64,000 nucleotides of DNA from Alcaligenaceae bacterium. Lineage in GTDB: Bacteria > Pseudomonadota > Gammaproteobacteria > Burkholderiales > Burkholderiaceae_B. This document shows positions 56,970-64,000 of this stretch, in pieces. Each line of letters opens with the position of its first letter. Positions within the stretch are counted from its first letter, which is position 1. A program made the position numbers and the translations under genes. The notes beneath the pieces were generated by a model. It did no database searches. It saw only the letters and a program-made list of their open reading frames with translations, and was not told the DNA's origin. The stretch covers positions 62,001 through 126,000 of the forward strand of contig JACCEN010000009.1 in the NCBI GenBank assembly GCA_013416435.1. The letters run 5' to 3'.

Positions 56970-57673
56970 TGGACTGGTATGGTTTCAGCGCCGCCCATGC
57001 TGGAGTCGGGCGTTGCGGGGGTTGCGCCGGCGGGCGGCGCTTCTTCGACCACAGCGGGCGATTCAGGCGCGGCAATGCTTTCCGGCGAGACGATCTGGAA
57101 CAATTTTACTACTTTGTTGATGCCGCTTACCGAGGCGGTGGCCTTGGCGGCGCGCTGGCCTTCGGGGTCGGTCACCTTGCCGAGCAGGTAGACCACGCCT
57201 CTTTCGGTGGTGACGAGGATGGTGCGGCTGGGGACTTCCTTGGTGTTGATGAGAGTGCTGCGTACCTTGGACGTCAGCCAGGTGTCGTTCGTGCGCACGC
57301 TGACCGGCGTGACGTCGCCGACGCGCAATTCATTCACGACGCGTTTCACTTTTTCGACCTGCTTGGCGGCCTCTTCGGCCTTCTGCTTGTCTTGCGCCGT
57401 GGGGACGTCGCCGGTAAGCAGCAGCAGGCCGGCGTAGGAGGTTGCGTTGACGCGCGCCTTGTCTTCGAAGAGACGGCGCATTTCGGCAGCGGTCTTCATT
57501 TCGATGGCTTGGTCTTCGACTTGCTCGCCGGTCGTGCGCCTGTCGGTTGCGACGACGGCGGTGGTGGCCGCCGCGCCGCCCACGACCAGGGCGCCGCAGC
57601 CCGCCAGGCCGGTGAGCCCGGCCAGGGCAAGGCCGGCCAGCAGGAATCGTTGCGTGTTACGTGGTTTGCGCAT
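56966..57673 (-). CDS. dolP: BON-domain outer-membrane lipoprotein DolP
   Basis: 235-residue lipoprotein with lipobox LAGC (C26), followed by two BON domains (about 60-120 and 140-205; VVNELRVGD and RGVVYLLGKVTDPEGQ) and a proline/alanine-rich tail absent from E. coli DolP. In E. coli the protein supports envelope integrity at division sites. Start chosen at the ATG before the signal peptide, one base overlapping the diaA stop. Upstream in-frame codons run inside diaA. Confidence 0.93.
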
Positions 57674-58266
57674 TACAGGGTGTCTCCCAGGAGCAAGGCG
57701 TCGATTCCGTCGCACAGCGCATGGAGCAGGACGATGTGGACTTCCTGGATGCGCATGGTGCGATCATGGGGGACGCACAGATGGATGTCGGTTTCATGCA
57801 GGAGGCCCGCAATGTTGCCGCCGCCTTTGCCGGTGAGCGCGATGACCGACATTTCGCGATCGTGGGCGGCTTCGATGGCTTTGACGACGTTGGGCGAATT
57901 GCCGCTGGTCGAAATGGCGACCAGGATGTCGCCCGGCTGGCCCAGCGCATTGACCTGGCGCTCGAAGATGGCGTCAAAGCCATAGTCGTTGCCCACGGCC
58001 GTGAGGATGGATGTGTCGGTGTTCAGGGCGATGCCCGCGAGCGGGAGGCGGTCGCGCTCGAAGCGGCCGACGAGTTCGGCAATGAAGTGCTGCGCATCGG
58101 CGGCCGAACCGCCGTTGCCGCAGGCCAGGATCTTGGCATTGTTGGCCAAGGCGCCGAACAGCATGTCGACCGCCACGGACAGCGGTTCGGCCAGTTCGCG
58201 GGAACTGGCTTTCAAGGTGTCGATTGCATCGTCGAAATGCGATGCCATGTGGGAGGTCATATCCAT
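57673..58266 (-). CDS. diaA: SIS-domain protein DiaA/GmhA-like
   Basis: 197 residues with one SIS domain: LACGNGGSAADAQHFIAELVGRF, ISTSGNSPNV and LTGKGGGNIAGL. It is either DiaA, which binds DnaA and times replication, or phosphoheptose isomerase GmhA. The yraN-diaA-dolP context favours DiaA, and the sequence alone does not decide. No good ribosome-binding site is visible before either start candidate (58266 or 58260). Confidence 0.87.
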   Translation of the reverse strand: MDMTSHMASHFDDAIDTLKASSRELAEPLSVAVDMLFGALANNAKILACGNGGSAADAQHFIAELVGRFERDRLPLAGIALNTDTSILTAVGNDYGFDAIFERQVNALGQPGDILVAISTSGNSPNVVKAIEAAHDREMSVIALTGKGGGNIAGLLHETDIHLCVPHDRTMRIQEVHIVLLHALCDGIDALLLGDTL

Positions 58267-58340
58267 GAGGAGGATTATCTCATGTTCGTATTGGAACGAT
58301 GTGAAGAACGTAATACCGCCGTGGCGCCGCGCCGCGCGCT

Positions 58341-58847
58341 TCAGGTCTCGGTGAAAGCATTTTTGATCCATTCCAGCGCGTTTGGTTCCACGCTGACCAC
58401 ATCGAACCGGCAGGCGGGCATGCGTCCGCCGAAATGCCGCCGCACCAGCGTGGGCAGGAAATAGCGGGCGCAGCGCATCAGCTTGGCCTGTTTCAGGCCG
58501 TCTACGCTGCTGAAAGCGCCGCCGTAACGGGATGAACTGCGGTGCCTGACCTCGATGAATACCAGTACAGGACCGTCGCGCGCCACCAGGTCGATCTCGC
58601 CCGCCCTGCAAGCCAGGTTGCGGTCCAGGATCAGGAGCCCGTGCGTCTGCAGATGCCGCATGGCCAGCTCTTCGAAGCGGCGGCCCGTTTTTTGAGTGGG
58701 TGAATAGCGCGCTTGTGCATGGGCGTCCGGAACGGAGCCGGCCGAGGCCGGCCCGGCCGCGGTTCGCGCGGCCCTGCGGCGCCTGGCCTTGACCGCCTGT
58801 TTTTGAGCGCGAGCAGCCAGTGCGTACAGAACGGTTTCGTCTATCAT
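58341..58847 (-). CDS. yraN: UPF0102 nuclease-like protein YraN
   Basis: 168 residues. The C-terminal 115 have the restriction-endonuclease-like fold of UPF0102: GRRFEELAMRHLQTHGLLILDRNLACRAGEIDLVARDG and VFIEVRHRSSSRYGGAFSSVD. The D and E-x-(V)-R positions form the likely catalytic core. About 50 extra basic, low-complexity residues precede it. Function unproven in the family. Divergent from rsmI, the order known from E. coli yraL-yraN-diaA-dolP. Confidence 0.92.
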   Translation of the reverse strand: MIDETVLYALAARAQKQAVKARRRRAARTAAGPASAGSVPDAHAQARYSPTQKTGRRFEELAMRHLQTHGLLILDRNLACRAGEIDLVARDGPVLVFIEVRHRSSSRYGGAFSSVDGLKQAKLMRCARYFLPTLVRRHFGGRMPACRFDVVSVEPNALEWIKNAFTET

Positions 58848-58892
58848 GTTCTTTTGCCTTTCACTTCCGTTGAGCCAGTCTCATTGCCCAGT

Positions 58893-59834
58893 ATGACCGA
58901 AGCCCCCGATCTTTCCGACCCCTTTCCGTCATGGAAACGTCTCGCCGAACGCGTCGACGCGCAGCATTGGCCGGCGTCGACGCTCTACGTGGTGGCCACG
59001 CCCATCGGCAATCTGGGCGACCTCAGCCTGAGGGCCTGGCAGGCATTGCGGCGCTGCGATGTGATTGCCGCCGAAGACACCCGGATCAGCCGGGCCCTGC
59101 TCGAGGCCTGGGGCGTGGAGACGCCGCTGGTCGCCGCGCATCGGCACAACGAGGCACAGGCCGCGCAAACCATTCTGGAACGCTTGGCGCAGGGCCAGCG
59201 CGTGGCGCTGGTTTCCGATGCCGGCGCGCCCGCCGTCAGTGATCCAGGAGCCCGGATCGTCCGCGCCGTACGCGAAGCAGGCTACGGGGTGACCGCCATA
59301 CCCGGGGCGAGCGCCGTGATCACGGCCTTGATGGCCAGCGGTGCAACGTCGGACGAGAATCCGGCGTTCATATTCGCTGGTTTCGTTCCCCCGAAATCGG
59401 GTGCCAGGCAGAAGTGGCTGCAACGCTGGTGCGCGGTGCCGGCCCCGGTGGTGATGTTCGAGTCGCCGCATCGGCTGGCGGCTTCCATCCGCGACATGCT
59501 GGAAGTCTGCGGCGCGGAGCGAAAGCTGACCGTGGCGCGAGAACTGACCAAGCGATTCGAGCAGGTGCATACCGTGGCCCTGGGAGACGCGCTGGCCTGG
59601 CTGGAAGGGGACTCCCATCACGGGCAGGGGGAGTTCGTGCTGATCATCCACGAATCCGAATCCCGTGACACGGACGACGAGATGGATCCTGCCGCCCTGA
59701 CGTTGCTGGACGCTTTGCTGGAAACGGTTTCCGTGCGGGATGCGGCCAGGATAGCCGCGAAGGTGACGGGCCTGCCCCGCGACGTGCTGTATGCACGCGC
59801 CCTGGCCAGGCAGGCGTCAGCGCAGGGCCATTGA
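58893..59834 (+). CDS. rsmI: 16S rRNA (cytidine-1402-2'-O)-methyltransferase RsmI
   Basis: Tetrapyrrole-methylase-fold enzyme that methylates the ribose of C1402. 313 residues with LYVVATPIGNLGDLSLRAWQAL, AEDTRISRALLE, HRHNE, VALVSDAGAPAVSDPG, IPGASAVITAL, FAGFVPPKSGAR and ELTKRFEQV. The ATG at 58893 fits; further upstream codons read through yraN's leader. Its last 18 bases overlap the 3' end of rlpA, a convergent overlap. Confidence 0.95.
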   Translation: MTEAPDLSDPFPSWKRLAERVDAQHWPASTLYVVATPIGNLGDLSLRAWQALRRCDVIAAEDTRISRALLEAWGVETPLVAAHRHNEAQAAQTILERLAQGQRVALVSDAGAPAVSDPGARIVRAVREAGYGVTAIPGASAVITALMASGATSDENPAFIFAGFVPPKSGARQKWLQRWCAVPAPVVMFESPHRLAASIRDMLEVCGAERKLTVARELTKRFEQVHTVALGDALAWLEGDSHHGQGEFVLIIHESESRDTDDEMDPAALTLLDALLETVSVRDAARIAAKVTGLPRDVLYARALARQASAQGH

Positions 59835-60854
59835 AGACTGCAAGCCGGTTTCCTGCTGTATGCGCAAAGAAGCGTTGACGGCGGCCGTGCGCGAAGGATA
59901 AGGGCCGATGCGGACGCGATGCAGGCCGTCTCCTTCCTGGACATAGGCCTGCCGCGGCTCGAAGGGGCCGATCTGCTGGTTCAGCTTGCCGGCAAGGCTG
60001 ACGGCGGTCTGGGCGGCGCTGAATGCGCCGAATTGCAGGAATACTTCGGCGCCCGGCGCCGCGTCGCGCGTTGTCGGCGGTGCGTCTGGGGACTGCAAAG
60101 AGGCCGTCATGGCACCGACGTCGTCGGTGCCGCCGGCCGTATCATGCTTGAGGGCATCCAGGGCGTTGGGGGTGGCGGGGCCGGATTGCCGTGCGATGAG
60201 TATGGGCGCATCGGGTACCGGCGCGGGTTCCAGCGGCGCCGGTGCGGGCGCAGCAGGAGCGGGTGTCTTGGTTGCCGGACGGGTGAACCGGCCGCTGCGT
60301 ATGTCGTCGTTGGTGATCGCTTCCACGATGACCTGGCCGCTGCCCGGCCCGATCAGGCCGAGCTTGGCCGCCGCCACATAAGACAAGTCGATGATGCGTG
60401 CGCTATGGAAAGGCCCGCGGTCGTTGATGCGGACGATGACCGTCCGGCCCGAGCCGGCATGCGTCACGCGCGCATAGCTGGGCAGGGGCAGCGTGGGGTG
60501 CGCAGCGGTCATGCCGTACATGTCGTAGGTTTCGCCGTTGGCCGTTTTCTGGCCGTGGAACTTGCGTCCATACCAAGACGCGGTGCCTTGCTGGCGGAAG
60601 GGGCGGCCGTCGCTCACCGGAACATAACGCTTGCCAAACACCACGTAGGGCCTGAAGTTGGCCGGCGCGTGTCGCTCGACCCTGGGCTGCGCATCGGGAA
60701 TCGCTTCGATGTTGGCCGGGATGTTCGAGCCGGGCCCATCGTCCTTGTAGTAGCCGCCACGCCCGCCACCCGAGCCTCCGGTGCTGGAACAGCCTGCCAG
60801 CACGGCGAACGCGAAACTCAGTAAAAAATAGACGGGTGTGCGGAAACGGGTCAT
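59817..60854 (-). CDS. rlpA: RlpA-family septal lipoprotein
   Basis: 345-residue lipoprotein: signal peptide with lipobox LAGC (C22), a glycine-rich stretch, the RlpA double-psi barrel (TASWYGRKFHGQKTANGETYDMYGMTAAHPTLPLPSYARV, then INDRGPF), an alanine/proline linker, and a C-terminal SPOR domain (about 265-345, FLQFGAFSAAQTAVSLAGKL). RlpA is a lytic transglycosylase for naked glycan strands in some species. The ATG overlaps the rapZ stop (ATGA). Confidence 0.92.
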   Translation of the reverse strand: MTRFRTPVYFLLSFAFAVLAGCSSTGGSGGGRGGYYKDDGPGSNIPANIEAIPDAQPRVERHAPANFRPYVVFGKRYVPVSDGRPFRQQGTASWYGRKFHGQKTANGETYDMYGMTAAHPTLPLPSYARVTHAGSGRTVIVRINDRGPFHSARIIDLSYVAAAKLGLIGPGSGQVIVEAITNDDIRSGRFTRPATKTPAPAAPAPAPLEPAPVPDAPILIARQSGPATPNALDALKHDTAGGTDDVGAMTASLQSPDAPPTTRDAAPGAEVFLQFGAFSAAQTAVSLAGKLNQQIGPFEPRQAYVQEGDGLHRVRIGPYPSRTAAVNASLRIQQETGLQSSMALR

Positions 60855-61723
60855 GGAATATCGGGCGGCGGCTGGTTTCGGTGCCTTATCAACAGGGGTG
60901 AGTGGTCGGCAAAGCGCAGGGCGAGCTGTTCGGTGACATAGACCGAGCGGTGCTTGCCGCCCGTACAGCCGACGGCGACGGTCAGGTAGTTGCGCGTGTC
61001 CTGCATGTACAGCGGCAGCCAGCGGCGGATGAAGCCGGCGATGTCGTCGATCATGGCTTCGACGCTGCCGAACTGCGACAGCCATTCCGCCACCGGGGCG
61101 TCCCGGCCCGTGAGCGGCCTGAGATTCTGGTCATAATGGGGATTGGGCAGGCAGCGCACATCGAAGACGAGGTCGGCGTCTCCGGGGACGCCGCGCTTGT
61201 AGGCGAAAGATTCGAAGGTCAGTACGACGGGCGCGCGGTCGGCCTGAACCAGATCGCGCACCCAGGCGCGCAATTGTCCGGGGGTGAGGTCCGACGTATC
61301 AATGACGTGTTCCTGTTCCCGCAGTGGCGCGAGCAGTTCCCGTTCGGTGTCGATGCACTCCTGCAGGGAAGGGGATTTGCCGTCCTTCTGAAGCCTGTCG
61401 GTAAGAGGATGCCGCCGGCGGGATTCCGAATACCGCTGTTGCAGCGTGTGGTCGTTGGCATCCAGGAAAATGACCCGGAAAGCCATGCCCATGGCCCGCA
61501 GGCTGGTAATGACGCCGGGAAGGTCGTCCAGTTCGCCGGGAGAGCGGACATCAATGGCAACGGCGACACGCTCCAGTCCGCTTTCGCTCGTACTGGCGAT
61601 GAAATCGTGCAGAAATCGCACAGGCAGATTATCGACACAGGTATAGCCCGCATCTTCGAGCAGGCGCAGGGCTACGGATTTGCCCGAGCCGGATATTCCC
61701 GTGATAAGCACAATTTTGAGCAT
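60851..61723 (-). CDS. rapZ: RNase adapter / P-loop protein RapZ
   Basis: 290 residues: P-loop ITGISGSGKSVALRLLEDAGY, the central DNLPVRFLHDF, TLQQRYSESRRRHPL and the C-terminal domain with FAYKRGVP, DLVFDVRCLPNPHY and VGCTGGKHRSVY. In E. coli it delivers small RNA GlmZ to RNase E; in betaproteobacteria the target may differ. Follows hprK on the same strand as part of the nitrogen-PTS cluster. Confidence 0.95.
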   Translation of the reverse strand: MLKIVLITGISGSGKSVALRLLEDAGYTCVDNLPVRFLHDFIASTSESGLERVAVAIDVRSPGELDDLPGVITSLRAMGMAFRVIFLDANDHTLQQRYSESRRRHPLTDRLQKDGKSPSLQECIDTERELLAPLREQEHVIDTSDLTPGQLRAWVRDLVQADRAPVVLTFESFAYKRGVPGDADLVFDVRCLPNPHYDQNLRPLTGRDAPVAEWLSQFGSVEAMIDDIAGFIRRWLPLYMQDTRNYLTVAVGCTGGKHRSVYVTEQLALRFADHSPLLIRHRNQPPPDIP

Positions 61724-61821
61724 GTCGAGAGAGGTTCCACTTGGTGGGAGGACATCCGATGGGCGGCGTGGCTCCCGAAAAACGATAGATGGCCGCGTGG
61801 CGCCGTGGGGCCGACAGGGCG

Positions 61822-62751
61822 TTATTCTTGCCGGCTGCTCTCCATGATGGCCAGCGCCTGGCGCTCGATGAACTCGCCCATGGTGTCGATGCCGCGGAAT
61901 GTCAGGATCGTGTTGCGCACAGCGGCCTCGACGAGCACGGCCAGGTTTCTGCCCGCCGCCACCTGCAGCATGACCCGCTTGATGGGAAGGCCGAGGATTT
62001 CCTCGGTCTGGTCCTGGACGGGAAGCCGTTCGAAGGTGTCGGTATTGGAGCGCACCAGCTGAACCTTGAGCTTCAGGGTCATTTTGCGCCGGACCGAGGT
62101 TTCGCCGAAGATGGTGCGGATGTCGAGCAGGCCCAATCCACGGACTTCGAGCAGGTTCTGCAGCAGGGGCGGGCAATGCCCCTCGATGATGTGGGGAGCG
62201 GTGCGCGAGAGCTCGACCGCGTCATCGGCCACCAGGCCGTGTCCACGGGAAATGAGTTCCAGGGCGAGCTCGCTTTTGCCGAGGCCCGATTCGCCGGTGA
62301 TGAGGACGCCCAGGCCCAGGACGTCCATGAAGACGCCGTGGACGGTGGTTTTCGGTGCAAGGCGCTTGCCCAGATAGATGCGCAGCAGGTCGATGACGCG
62401 CGCGGCATCCATGGGGGTGGACAGCAGCGGTATCTGCTGCTGATTGCAGAACGCCAGGACCTCTTGAGGAATGGGCTGGCCTTCTGCGATCAGGATGGCG
62501 GGCACGTTTCCCGCCAGCAGGTCCTGGAGGAATTGCTGGCGGCGGTCGGCATCGGAACGCCTGTAAAAAGAGAGCTCTTCGGATCCGAAGACTTGAATGC
62601 GGGACGGGTGTATGAGGTTGAAGTGCCCGACGAGGTCGGCACCCGATTCGCCGATATCCGGAATGAGTCTCTGGGCTGCTTCCAGGCCAGCTTCCCATGC
62701 GAATGGGATTTTTTCCGCATTGTCGCTGACGAGGTCTTGGATGGTAAGCAT
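61822..62751 (-). CDS. hprK: HPr kinase/phosphorylase
   Basis: Bifunctional kinase and phosphorylase acting on the seryl site of HPr. 309 residues: an N-terminal MurF-like domain (about 1-130) and a C-terminal kinase domain with P-loop GESGLGKSELALELI and signature EVRGLGLLDIRTIFG. The enzyme marks the betaproteobacterial type of PTS control. Codes between ptsN and rapZ. Confidence 0.95.
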   Translation of the reverse strand: MLTIQDLVSDNAEKIPFAWEAGLEAAQRLIPDIGESGADLVGHFNLIHPSRIQVFGSEELSFYRRSDADRRQQFLQDLLAGNVPAILIAEGQPIPQEVLAFCNQQQIPLLSTPMDAARVIDLLRIYLGKRLAPKTTVHGVFMDVLGLGVLITGESGLGKSELALELISRGHGLVADDAVELSRTAPHIIEGHCPPLLQNLLEVRGLGLLDIRTIFGETSVRRKMTLKLKVQLVRSNTDTFERLPVQDQTEEILGLPIKRVMLQVAAGRNLAVLVEAAVRNTILTFRGIDTMGEFIERQALAIMESSRQE

Positions 62752-62768
62752 GCTGGAACAGGCCCCTA

Positions 62769-63224
62769 CTAGTGTTCGCCGCCGGTCAGGAGCCGGTGTA
62801 TCACCGCCGGGTCGGTTTCTGTGGACAGCGCCTGGCGGAGGCTTGGGTCGGACATCAGGCGGGCGATCTCCGCCAGAAGGTCCAGGTGCAGCTGCGTGGC
62901 GGTTTCCGGAACCAGCAAAATGAACAGCAGGCTGGCCATGCGCCCATCGGTGGCATCGAATCGCACCGGGTCGGCCAAGCGGATGAAGGCGGCGCAAGGT
63001 TCCTTCAAGTCCTTGATGCGGCCGTGGGGCACGGCGACGTGATGCCCCAATGCGGTCGAGCCCAGGCGCTCGCGGGCGATGAGGCTGTGAAAAACCGCCG
63101 TGCGGGCGATACCATGATGATTCTCGAAGAGTAGGCCCGCTTGTTCGAAGGCGCGCTTTTTGCTTGTGGCGGCAAGATCGAGCACGACATTGGACAACGG
63201 CAGGATGCGCGACATTAGGTTCAT
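62769..63224 (-). CDS. ptsN: Nitrogen-PTS EIIA component (EIIA-Ntr)
   Basis: 151 residues of the EIIA mannitol/fructose fold. The phospho-acceptor is H67 in GHHVAVPHGRI, with LLFILLVPE and HLDLLAEIARL following. It takes phosphate from NPr and regulates potassium and nitrogen-linked targets. The start is at MNLMSRIL; an earlier in-frame ATG adds a polar stretch not typical of the family. 18 bases before hprK. Confidence 0.94.
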   Translation of the reverse strand: MNLMSRILPLSNVVLDLAATSKKRAFEQAGLLFENHHGIARTAVFHSLIARERLGSTALGHHVAVPHGRIKDLKEPCAAFIRLADPVRFDATDGRMASLLFILLVPETATQLHLDLLAEIARLMSDPSLRQALSTETDPAVIHRLLTGGEH

Positions 63225-63377
63225 GGGGTAATTATATGAGCTTTGCCTCTTTTGTATCAAAAGGCATAACTAAGGCCCCAATCACGCAGGGCGATTGAGG
63301 CCGGATGCCATCGGCGGCAGCGAAGTTTCAAGCGGGCGTATCAGGCCTGCCGCAACCGGGCGCGATGGGAATGAGTG

Positions 63378-63707
63378 CTACTCGACGGCGGGTACGCTTT
63401 GCCGTTTGACGGGCTCGTGGGAGTGATCCTGAACCTTGGTTTTGTACTTGATGACCTGACGGTCGATTTTATCGGCCAAGAGATCTATGGCGGCGTAGAG
63501 GTTTTCGTCGGAAGCGGCGCAGTGTATGTCTTTGCCGCGAAGACGCATGGTGACTTCAGCCGTATGCTTGAGACGTTCGATCGAGAGTATGACCTGTGTG
63601 TCGATGACGTTGTCGAAATGGCGCGATACCCGCGACATTTTGTTGAGTACGTATTCGCGAATTGCGGGGGTTACTTCGAGGTGACGACCACTAATGCTCA
63701 GGTTCAT
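63378..63707 (-). CDS. hpf: Ribosome hibernation-promoting factor (short HPF)
   Basis: 109 residues with the HPF/YfiA fold: MNLSISGRHLEVTPAIREYV, RHFDNVIDTQVILSIERLKHTAEVTM and AIDLLADKIDRQVIKYK. It lacks the C-terminal dimerisation domain of long HPF, so it is the short kind that works with RMF. AAGGAGAG precedes the ATG. In most proteobacteria rpoN lies directly upstream; here only 261 bases of repeat-bearing, gene-free DNA separate it from the presumed lptB end. Confidence 0.95.
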   Translation of the reverse strand: MNLSISGRHLEVTPAIREYVLNKMSRVSRHFDNVIDTQVILSIERLKHTAEVTMRLRGKDIHCAASDENLYAAIDLLADKIDRQVIKYKTKVQDHSHEPVKRQSVPAVE

Positions 63708-63833
63708 ATTGGGCTCTCCTTGCTAGAAAAAACATGATGCGCGAATGCGCGTTATTGATTTATGGCTGGGCTCCTTTTAAACGAGTTTGTCATGATTCCA
63801 GTGTATAGATTATGTGGACGAAATCAAGTGGCT

Positions 63834-63961
63834 GGGGTCGGGCCCTGCATAGGGTTCGACCCCTACGGGGTGCTAAATGGCCGGGGATTGAGCTAAGTCA
63901 AACGGCCGGAGGGGAGGATCCCGCAAGTGTTGGGGTCAGACCCCGTACGGGGTCTGACCCC
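63834..63961. repeat. Palindromic repeat pair between lptB end and hpf
   Basis: A degenerate copy (63834-63863, several arm changes, centre TGCATA) and a perfect copy (63932-63961, centre GTAC), seven bases from the lptB stop. The pair sits where rpoN is normally found. Confidence 0.83.
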
Positions 63962-63968
63962 TTGGCCG

Positions 63969-64000
63969 CTACATCTTGAAGTTCTTGCCCAGGTAGACCT
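63969..64000 (-). CDS. lptB: LPS export ATPase LptB, last codons only
   Basis: Only the final nine or so residues are visible, ending VYLGKNFKM before a TAG stop. LptB proteins end in a matching VYLGxxF pattern, and lptB is the usual gene upstream of rpoN-hpf-ptsN. The identification is therefore by a short C-terminal match plus context. The rest lies beyond the window. Confidence 0.6.
   Translation of the reverse strand, partial: VYLGKNFKM

Overview
The window is a contiguous piece of a high-GC chromosome from a betaproteobacterium, most likely Burkholderiales/Alcaligenaceae (Bordetella, Achromobacter or Pusillimonas-like). This rests on two Bug/TctC-type orphan binding proteins, the hpf-ptsN-hprK-rapZ order, a NtrY/NtrX-like pair behind rsmB, and general protein character. 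It is an inference from gene content; no search was run. Both window edges cut genes: glgA on the left and, probably, the last codons of lptB on the right.

Region 1 (1-18327) is one long plus-strand cluster for glycogen-like alpha-glucan and trehalose metabolism: glgA, glgE, treS-mak fusion, glgB, glgX, treZ, malQ, treY. Nearly all junctions overlap or nearly touch, so it reads as one translationally coupled operon. It holds the classical ADP-glucose synthase, the GlgE maltose-1-phosphate route fed by TreS-maltokinase, branching and debranching enzymes, and the TreY/TreZ route from glucan to trehalose.

Region 2 (18328-32653) holds an NAD-type glutamate dehydrogenase, a Bug-family binding protein, a Crp/Fnr-type regulator divergent from a seven-gene operon (acyl-CoA synthetase, LivG, LivH, LivM, LivK, LivF, PaaK-like ligase) that looks like uptake plus CoA activation of an organic acid, an orphan amino-acid binding protein, a 569-base gene-free stretch with two long inverted repeats, and a small membrane protein.

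Region 3 (32650-46545) is mostly housekeeping: HMG-CoA lyase-like protein, dprA, def-fmt, rimO, rsmB, a DUF4390 protein, a NtrY/NtrX-like two-component pair, an Old Yellow Enzyme, a BioC-like methyltransferase, comF and trmL. Region 4 (46694-64000) has a second Bug protein, the yibN-grxC-secB-gpsA operon divergent from gpmA-envC-ctpA-moeB, a HAD nucleotidase, argB, a TlpA-like thioredoxin, the yraN-diaA-dolP and rsmI set, rlpA, rapZ, hprK, ptsN, hpf and the lptB end.

The most unusual feature is a dispersed palindromic repeat. Two inverted 13-base arms (GGGGTCAGACCCC and GGGGTCTGACCCC) flank a centre that is usually GTAC. I count about 20 full copies at ten places, mostly in pairs. They lie in every convergent gene junction that has any intergenic space (seven of eight; the eighth pair of genes overlaps) and in none of the seven divergent junctions. 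At three places a copy has become the in-frame 3' end of a gene. Other points worth a second look are a pseudo-catalytic duplicate at the front of GlgE, the absence of rpoN from its usual slot beside hpf together with a NtrX-like regulator that lacks an AAA+ domain, and the two related large hairpins at 31677-32124.
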